Below, piece after piece: positions 56,945 to 64,000 of a stretch of DNA of 64,000 nucleotides. The translations under genes were made by a program, and so were the position numbers. The notes beneath the pieces are model-generated. The model saw only the letters and a program-made list of their open reading frames with translations, was not told the DNA's origin and did no database searches. How positions within the stretch are numbered: the stretch's first letter is position 1; every line of letters begins with the position of its first letter. Source of the DNA: Ryuthela nishihirai (taxonomy: Eukaryota; Arthropoda; Arachnida; Araneae; Heptathelidae); the NCBI GenBank assembly GCA_038380435.1, contig JAWZYU010000005.1:36788001-36852000 (forward strand), in the 5' to 3' direction.

Positions 56945-57192
56945 CTCCTGTCAAGGCCATCCAGCGTGTTCTTTAACGTGTAAGGCTATGGCTCTCCAGC
57001 ACACGGGGCCACGGACTTAACGTCCCATCCGACGGATGGCGGCTTTTTCAAGCTCATCGGTGTCCCCTACTGACCGTAGGCAGGGCGGGGAATTTTACGG
57101 AGATAAATCTCAACGCTGACCCAGCTGGGACTTGAACCTGGAAACTACAGATTACGAACCTGGCGCGCTACCGACTGAGCCACCCCCGACCC
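56945..57192 (-). mobile_element. SINE-A, second half of the inverted pair
   Basis: In reverse from TCCTGTCAAGGCCATCCAGC to the head end CTACCGACTGAGCCACCCCC gaccc. It has more substitutions than its partner. The pair forms a palindrome of about 535 bp, heads outward. Confidence 0.92.
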
Positions 57193-57770
57193 ATTTCGAA
57201 TGGAGGTTAAAGAAATTTTAATTTTGTTCAATCTTATAGTAAATTATATATAACTTTTCATACTGTTTCAATCCTACCTGAAACAATAAAATGTTGGAAT
57301 GAAAATATCAACTTAGGAAAAAACTGCTTTCAACAACTGCTTTCGTAATTCGTTGTTTAAATTATATAGGTACATCACAAAAATATGACAATTAAATTTT
57401 AAGATATAAAAAAACACCAAATATTGTAGAGAAACTCGACTGGGGGCTTAAGTGGAAAACTAAAATAATTCTATATACTGATTTTAAATCATTAAAAAAC
57501 ACCTGCTATATTTTTCGATTTTTAAAGACTAATATTTGATATTTTAAACCAAGACTAAAAGATATGTGTGCTCTTGTATATTAGTAACATCTTCTAACCC
57601 AGCTGCTACAAATTTAATATCTTCATCTACGAGCAGTTTTTAATAAAAGAAATTAATGTCGTGAGCTACAGTTTTCTTACTATAACATAATTTAGGAAAA
57701 AATTATAAATTTAATGCTAAAGCTCCATTTTTAAACTGCTATCGTTTCATATGAAAATATTAGTTATATA
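57193..57770. other. intergenic sequence, nothing recognised
   Basis: AT-rich, no shared repeats. Confidence 0.45.
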
Positions 57771-57772
57771 TA

Positions 57773-59183
57773 CACTGCTCGACACTGAAAGTGCCCAACC
57801 CAGAAGGACATGTCGTACATACATGCAAATAGAAGGGTGGGTGTGCACAGTTGAGATATGCAAATGTTGATAATCCGGAGCAAATGACGTGTGTGGCTCA
57901 AGAGATAAAAAGGTGCAAGATGGAACAAGGATGGTATTGTGTTTATGCAGGTGGAAGTCGTTCCACTTGGAAATTGTTCACTTGTTCCATTTGGAAATTG
58001 TTCAGCAATGGCCGAAAATGCCTGATACATGCCGTCGGCAGGTTTATCGCCATTTGGATCCTTTTGAGAGAGGAAGAATTATTGGCCTATGTGAAGCTGG
58101 ATGGAATGCACGTGTCGCTGCCATATTTCATTGGGAAGCACGAACTGTTGGCAACAGTGGTGAAATGAAGGTTCTAGCATGCGTCATAGAGGGAGTGGTG
58201 CTGTCTGTTAGACGGCACGGCTTGATAGGCACATTGTTCGACATGCTCGTTTGTCACCACAGAGCACTGCAGGCGATATTCGATGGGTTATGTCAGCAGC
58301 CATGGACGTCCCTATAATGACCCGAATTGTAAGCCGAAGATTGCATGAGGCACACCTGCACTCTAGGCAACTGTTACGTTGACTGCAAACCATCGTAGTG
58401 CTCATCTGGCTTGGTGCCGAAGTAATGTTAACTGGGGGTCATGATTGGAACACTTTTGTGTTTAGTGATGAATCCCATTTCTGTCTGGGTGCTGACGATC
58501 GCCAGGTCCTTGTATGGTGACAACCAGGTGAGAGGACGAATCCAGCTTTTATTTGCGACTGGTACACTGCCCATCAGCCAGGCATAGTGGTATGGGATGC
58601 TACTGGATATGACAGCAGGCCATCTCTTGTCTGCATCACAGGAACACTGACAGCTGTATGATATGTTAGTGTGGTTCTGCAGCCTGTTTTATTACCCTTC
58701 CTGGGAGGCATGCAGCAGCCCATTTTCCAGCATGACAACGACCCTGTATACACTGCTAGGGTCTCCAGACAATGTTTGCAACATGTTCAAGTATTGCCAT
58801 GGTCAACACGACATCCAGATTTATCTCCAATAGAAAATCCGTGGGACCACTTTGGACGTCGTGTGCAATCCTCTCACCGGCCAGCGCGGAATGTTGATGA
58901 ATTATGGGAGCAAGTCAACGTTGCTTGGCATGCAATTCCTCAGGACCATATCCGTCGACTGTATGACTCCATGTCACGCCATATTGCTGCCTGTATTGCT
59001 GCTCACAGTGGTGCAAACACCTACTGAGGCAGTCACATTGTGCTGCATTATCTTATCATCTAACTGCTGTAATTGGCTGCAAATTAAATCATGTTATGCC
59101 AATTTGCATTGCTATGTGTGTGCTACATTTTACCCCTATCCCCTCACTCCTTTTGGATGGGGTAATTTCAATGTCGTGCAGTG
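57773..59183 (+). mobile_element. Tc1-type element, full-length, frameshifted
   Basis: 1411 bp with inverted ends CACTGCTCGACACTGAAAGT and CACTGCACGACATTGAAATT (right end in reverse) and TA on both sides. The transposase starts with MPDTCRRQVYRHLDPFERGR IIGLCEAGW (helix-turn-helix). It has FSDESHFCLGADDR near 58462 (first Asp), FQHDNDPVYTARV near 58718 (second Asp) and LSPIENPWDHFGRRV near 58826 (Glu), and ends AIPQDHIRRLYDSMSRHIAA … HSGANTY. All catalytic blocks are visible, the spacing fits DD34E, but several shifts and stops break the frame. It is the best-preserved DNA transposon in the window. Confidence 0.93.
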
Positions 59184-59263
59184 TATACATAACAACAATT
59201 CGTCAGCTACATTTGATATTGTATCTATAAGAGTATGCTGAACAATATTTTATTTTTAGCCCT

Positions 59264-59474
59264 GTGATTTAATAAAAAATATATAAATACCCACTCAAAT
59301 AGCTGCTTGCCACAGAGGTCTGACAGGAGCCTGTCAGTTTATACGCCATAATAGGTCTGTGAAGATGGTGGGACCTCAGCAGCAAAATAACAAACATTCA
59401 TGCCTTACCCGGGGCTCGAGCCCAGTTCCCTTAGATCAGTTGCTGAGGGCGCTAACCACTCGGCCACGGGATGG
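59264..59474 (-). mobile_element. SINE-B, full-length, tRNA-type head
   Basis: In reverse: AAATAGCTGCTTGCCACAGA, CTGACAGGAGCCTGTCAG, GGGGCTCGAGCCCAGTTCCC, TAACCACTCGGCCACGGGAT. Box B is mutated. A target duplication is not clear. Confidence 0.86.
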
Positions 59475-60264
59475 CTTTTAATATTTTAAGTTTACAAACT
59501 TTTAATAACTTTCGTAAAGTACAAACCTATGAAGCATAAAATTTGCTTCTAAATGCATATATGTCCAATATATGGTAGTACTAAGCATATCACAATTGAT
59601 TTGTACTATACATTCCTCTTTTTGCCTTTGTATTGATGTATGTTTTGTATTGATGTATTGATTGTATGAGTAGGCTTAATAGTTTCGTATGATCATGGCG
59701 GGCATTGCAAATCCGATATCTATTAATATTACCTTTCTGGTTAACATCAATTATTTTACTTGCGGTTTTATCTGCTATCAGGGTTAACATTTATTTTTTA
59801 TCCACAGACTTCTTTTTAATGCGCATACCTGCTGATTTATCCGTGGATATTCGCATCAGCGTAGGGCTGTAGTTGTAGAAGTTGGAACTTTAGGCAAAAA
59901 TATGGTCTGTCAAGAATTTATATCAAAAGTTAACTAAAACATAATAGTGGTATAATCAACTGTTTATCAAACAGAGCCGAGTTTTTGAAGTGTGTACAAT
60001 GTTTCAATTTTTCGCCAATTTTGGCGAAAAATTCTAAAGTGTGACACCATGTTTTGGATATTTTCGCATTCACAAATCGTTACTAAAAGAATGAAAATTC
60101 ATTATTTAAAGAGATTTGAAGAACAAGGATTTAAAAGATCTGGATGGTTTAAAAATGTTATTTTAATATGTCTAACGATTTCTTAGTATTTCATCATAAA
60201 CTTTAGATTTAAGGTTGTGTTATATAAGAGTGATATTTTACCTTGAAATTTGATTACATTTTAC
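59475..60264. other. intergenic sequence, nothing recognised
   Basis: AT-rich with no convincing gene. A 13-bp near-palindrome (TTTTTCGCCAATTTTGGCGAAAAA split around 60007-60030) is present. Confidence 0.4.
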
Positions 60265-60890
60265 CTTGAGAGTCACTTTTTTGCGCAAAAGTGTCACATG
60301 GACTCGGATAATGTTGGGTTGTTTTACATCTGAGCGGCACTATTTTGCACACAAAAAATATCTCACAGGGACCCCAAGTTCTCAGAAAAGTATGGGAGAA
60401 AACTTTGCCTGTTTTTCTTGAGCCACATTGTTTTGCACACAAAAAGTACCTATCAAGGACTAAGAGAAGGTTGAGTATAGGGTTGGGTTGTTTTACCTCT
60501 GAGCGGCACTTTTTTGCACACCATGGGCTAAATGGCCAAGTCACATGGACCCCGAAGGCTCAGAGAAGGTTGGGGGAGGGGACTCACTGGAACAGCTGTT
60601 GGGAGACAGATGGTAGTCTCCCGTCAGATGGTAGTCCCACTCCCGCCCCTGAGTATAGGGAGGGGTTGGGTGTTATACCTCTAAGCAACGCAAAAGAAAG
60701 CCCTTTCCCAAGGGCTACGAGAAGGTTGGGGAAAGAGATGGTTATTTTTCCTCTGAGCGGCACTTTTATTTCCATACAATGAGCTAAACGTCTAGATGAA
60801 AAGGCTCAGAGAAATTTGGGCAAACATGACCCACTTTAGAACTGTTAGTAGACAGATGGGAACATCCCATCATGTCCATCCAGTGAAAAC
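60265..60890 (-). repeat. cluster of SINE-A 3' fragments
   Basis: At least five pieces of the last 50-140 bp of SINE-A in the same reverse orientation: starts near 60265, 60313 (GTTGGGTTGTTTTACATCTG), 60420, 60481 (GGTTGGGTTGTTTTACCTCT), 60664 (GGTTGGGTGTTATACCTCTA) and 60745 (CCTCTGAGCGGCACTTTTAT). The piece at 60481-60630 is young; the others are variably decayed. The open frame at 60345-60782 is a by-product. Confidence 0.8.
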
Positions 60891-61592
60891 TATACCGAAG
60901 TCTTCACCATCAATAGTTTTATCAGGAACATAAATTATAGAGATGGGGGAGTTATTAAATGGTAGCGTTATTTAAAAGGAAAATAACTAAATTGACGTAA
61001 TGTCTTTTAATTAGTTGATCGTTGGAGTGTTTAAATGATAGGAGTGCTATTCGTGCTGGAGGAAATCCCTGGTTACAAAGTATGAATGATACGTTGACTA
61101 CATTATGATAATTTCTCGACTACAAAATAACATCTCCCATTAAGAACACTTCTATTGAAAAAATATGTTTTGCATGCCATTATATTTTTCACTATTGTAT
61201 TTTGTAATGGTACATTGGTATGCAAAAGTTAACCCCATGAGAAGTAAATGTAAAGCTAATTTCGAAGCTCTATAACTTCTAAAATAAGCTTTCAAAAAGA
61301 ATGTTCCTAAATCTCGGTTTTCAGCAATAATGCAAGATATTTAAACAGTTATGGAAACTGAAACACTTAACAGCACAATGCCATTGCTAAGAAGCATAGA
61401 AGTGGCGAATATTGAAAGAATTACCTGCACAATTTTATAAAATATACACTTATTAACCAGCTCAAAATAATACTTTTATTTAAATTTTAATTTACTTTTG
61501 AGGTCAAAATTTTTATGACTGCCACTACGGTCGTTAAATATCCAAATTTGGATAACTGTTTAAATCTTGAGTGTAGTTTTTCTTTAGTTCTT
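60891..61592. other. intergenic sequence, nothing recognised
   Basis: No gene or shared repeat seen. Confidence 0.45.
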
Positions 61593-61601
61593 CCTTATAA
61601 G

Positions 61602-61982
61602 GGGGGGGGGGGGGGGGCTCAGTCGGTAGCGCGCCAGGCTCGTAATCTGTAGTTCCCAGGTTCGAGTCCCAGCTTGGTCAGCGTTGAGATTTATCTCCGC
61701 AAAATTCCCCCGCCCTGCCCACGGTCAGTAGGGGACACCGATGGGCTTGGAAAGGCCGCCGTCCGTCGGATGGGACGTTAAGCCGTGGCCCCGTGTGCGG
61801 GAGAGCCATACCCTGTGCACGTTAAAGAACACGCTGGATGACCTTGACGGGAGCCTACCATCTGTCTCCCAACAGCTGTTCCAGTGGGTCCCCTCCCCCA
61901 ACCTTCGGGGTCCATGTGACCTGGCCATTTAGCCCATGATATGCAAAAAAGTGCCGCTCAGAGGTAAAACAACCCAACCCAA
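61602..61982 (+). mobile_element. SINE-A, young, full-length, G-expanded 5' end
   Basis: 381 bp with duplications CCTTATAAG (61593-61601, 61983-61991). The usual GGGCGGGGGTGGCTCAG start is here a run of 17-18 G then CTCAGTCGG. The rest is nearly identical to the copy at 56658 in the shared part, including three variants not found in 41573 or 43868. Ends AAAACAACCCAACCCAA. Confidence 0.95.
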
Positions 61983-61991
61983 CCTTATAAG

Positions 61992-62429
61992 TGTAGCACA
62001 TGAGCTTGTAAAAAAACACCAGATTTAATGAAGCAACAAGCGAGCTTTATTAACAAACTTCAGCAGCATACATGTAACATTTTCATTAAACGGGACACAA
62101 AGGAAACATAATGCACTTAAAATAGAAAACAGACAACAAAAGACAAAAAGTAATCAATTTATAATAAATATGTAAGAATAATGACAATAAGTGCTTCAAG
62201 ATATTAATCTGTTTAGCAATGAAGTGATTTATTTTCTCCTTAGAAATGAAATACAAAGCGAGAACACAATGTGCTTAACTTAAGTCATGTATTAGTCAAA
62301 ATTGTTCAACAAGTCAGAAATATGAAATATTAGATGATACATTGAATCAAAGTAACATTACAGTGAGTCTATGGAATTGATCGACTTTTTTTGAAGAGTA
62401 ATACATATATTATATATACGCTGTATACT
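61992..62429. other. intergenic sequence, nothing recognised
   Basis: AT-rich, no shared repeats. Confidence 0.45.
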
Positions 62430-62618
62430 GATGCATCTGAAGCAAAGGGAATATCTAATTGGAATGACGTTTCCTTGATGGCAGTTGTTGATCAACCACC
62501 GCCTCAATCAGCAGAACGTTCATTCGTCGTTACTGGTAGCTTGCCCAAAGATGCAGAGAGTTTGTGTTTTATTAAAGCCAAGACTATAGACAGAACCTTC
62601 GTTAAGTATACAGCTTAA
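62430..62618 (+). other. coding-like segment, unidentified
   Basis: About 62 codons ending at TAA (62616-62618): ASEAKGISNWNDVSLMAVVD, then QPPPQSAERSFVVTGSLPKD, then AESLCFIKAKTIDRTFVKYTA. Composition and codon use look more like protein than the AT-rich surroundings. The LPxDxxxxCFIKAKTIDR pattern faintly recalls the C-terminal beta-sandwich of chloride-channel accessory (CLCA) or fibronectin-III proteins, but this is not enough for a call. Possible acceptors are present upstream (e.g. gatggcag at 62478-62485). It could be the last exon of a gene or a pseudogene piece. Confidence 0.3.
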
Positions 62619-64000
62619 GCTGTTTCAAAACACCTTCATCTCAACTTTTCGTTTCATTCAACGTTTGATTGTCAGTAAAGTTGCAATACAAAAAAGCGAA
62701 AGCACCAAGAGTATTTATAGCAAGATCTTTTAACGCGTTTTTTTGTATTTTATATATATATAAAACGACTCTGTAAAGAAGCTAAAAGGTTAAGAAAAGC
62801 TCCGAAAAACGCATTTTTTTTAAAGCCATACTGTCAATAACTTAATAAATGGAATAAAAATTATTTTTATACATGAGCTTAAAGCGCTGTTTTCTGTAAG
62901 AAGCGTCAATGGAGACAACTTTTCCAGAAACAGATGCAAAAACGTTTGAGTTTCCTGTACCATGGGTCAGAGTGCTGGATGGTTCGATGAGAAAAAAAAA
63001 AACTGCAGTGGAACTGTCGAGGCTCCATAGCATCCCTTGCTGGCTGAGCAAAGCAGCTTTCGGACGTCATCTAGGGCTGCTGACAACATCATGGGTGGTG
63101 AATAGAGATCACATGATTTCAAACCGATAGAGGAAAATGGCGGAAATTTCACTTCAAAGTGAGCAAGATCTCAACTAAGTTTTAAGCACAAGACTATTAC
63201 AACTATTTAATCTAAATCTGCAACCGTCAATCATCAGCACTCTTTCTAATCGAAGATTGCTTGTCTGTGTTTTTATTTTCCTATTTCAAACACACACAAA
63301 CTCACTAATGAAAACATTTCATTGTCAATTCTTCGAATATTGGTGTAGAAAAGAATTATTTTTATAATTCCTTTTAACTATTTAAACTTTTTCTCGTACA
63401 TTTAGTTTTCCAAATGCAATGATTCTTCAGGTAGCTTCGGACCTAAGTCGTGTATTATTTTGATTTTTTTTCATGTAAAATTTGTGGAGAACAATGATAA
63501 GTGAAAGAATTTCATTGCATGAATTTTTGTGACTCAATATATTCATATAAGGTGTTTCTTAACCAAGTTATCACAAGAAATTGTAAAATAACTCAATATT
63601 GATACAAAAACTCAATAGTTTAAGACAGTTTAAATATTTTATAAGATAACATATTTAATAATTTAGCCGTTTGCAAAGCCATGTCCTTTTGATTTCGTAC
63701 CCTTTTTTATTTACATTAATTATTCTGCCAGCAGTGTGAGCAAAGTCTGTTCCTAGAGTGACAATAATTACACACAATTGCTTTTTTCAATACAATCGTT
63801 GTTTCGTCAAGATTTATAAATGTCTAAGCTCTGATAAAGTAACTTGGAGTTGGTTAGGTAGGCAAAGTAATTTTTAAGACAATAACAGCTGCAGATTAAA
63901 AGTGCCAATCTTTAAGTGAAGGAATGATCTGCATAACTTGTGAGTTTCACAGCAAAGGTTAGAAATAAGATCAGATAATGAATTATTTTATTTACAAAAC
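62619..64000. other. intergenic sequence, weak open frames only
   Basis: 62900-63175 is less AT-rich and has overlapping open frames on both strands (+ 62909-63130 with ETDAKTFEFPVPWVRVLDGS; - 63051-62842 with GTGNSNVFASVSGKVVSIDA). Neither is recognisable and an A-run (62993-63003) cuts through. The remaining sequence to the window end shows nothing. Confidence 0.4.

Noticed and set aside
60345..60782. 145-codon + strand open frame
   Set aside because: Composed of rearranged SINE-A 3' pieces. No independent coding signal.
62909..63130. 73-codon + frame and overlapping minus frames as a gene
   Set aside because: No recognisable domain, an A-run cuts the + frame, and no supporting splice or promoter signal is visible.
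1..64000. CRISPR array, operon or bacterial gene cluster
   Set aside because: No regularly spaced identical short repeats and no long prokaryote-type coding runs. Spliced exons and LINE/SINE content show animal DNA.

Overview
This is an AT-rich animal nuclear sequence, most likely from an arthropod and possibly a chelicerate. The evidence is spliced genes with introns of about 9-12 kb and intron and intergenic DNA packed with DNA transposons (Tc1, mariner, pogo/Tigger, hAT), LINEs (RTE, Jockey-like) and at least three SINE families. The taxon is an inference and is weakly supported.

One host gene is clearly recognisable. The 3' part of CHAF1A (large subunit of chromatin assembly factor 1) lies on the + strand in four exons: 1674-1751, 10530-10625, 20700-21042 and 33229-33725. 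All three introns have GT-AG ends and the reading frame runs through every junction. Together the exons encode the last 337 residues: the end of the CAF1A acidic/dimerisation region, the VPHGYLS segment and the C-terminal winged-helix region. The 5' exons lie before the window.

The CHAF1A introns hold a truncated RTE LINE (2453-4846), two hAT MITEs, a deleted mariner, four copies of a composite tandem-array/foldback repeat (12-18 kb and 28-29.6 kb), degenerate Tc1 copies, a nearly full-length RTE LINE (about 23403-27002) inserted into an older Jockey-like LINE, and a deleted Tigger-like element. Downstream of the gene (33.8-64 kb) there is no convincing host gene. That half is dominated by a tRNA-derived SINE (here SINE-A, about 383 bp), with several young copies carrying clear target-site duplications. 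It also holds a second SINE family (SINE-B), two Tc1 elements with intact terminal repeats, a pogo MITE and an undescribed terminal-repeat unit at 45.4-47.0 kb.

The most interesting signals are all in the mobile DNA. SINE-B occurs with two different heads, one like tRNA-Ser/Leu and one like the 3' half of 5S rRNA, on the same body, and its 3' end matches the 3' end of the resident RTE LINE. A composite repeat pairs degenerate 100-160 bp tandem units with a long foldback. SINE-A shows recurrent 5' truncation at nearly one internal point. Several nested insertions with readable duplications give a relative age order. All LINE and transposase reading frames seen here are broken.
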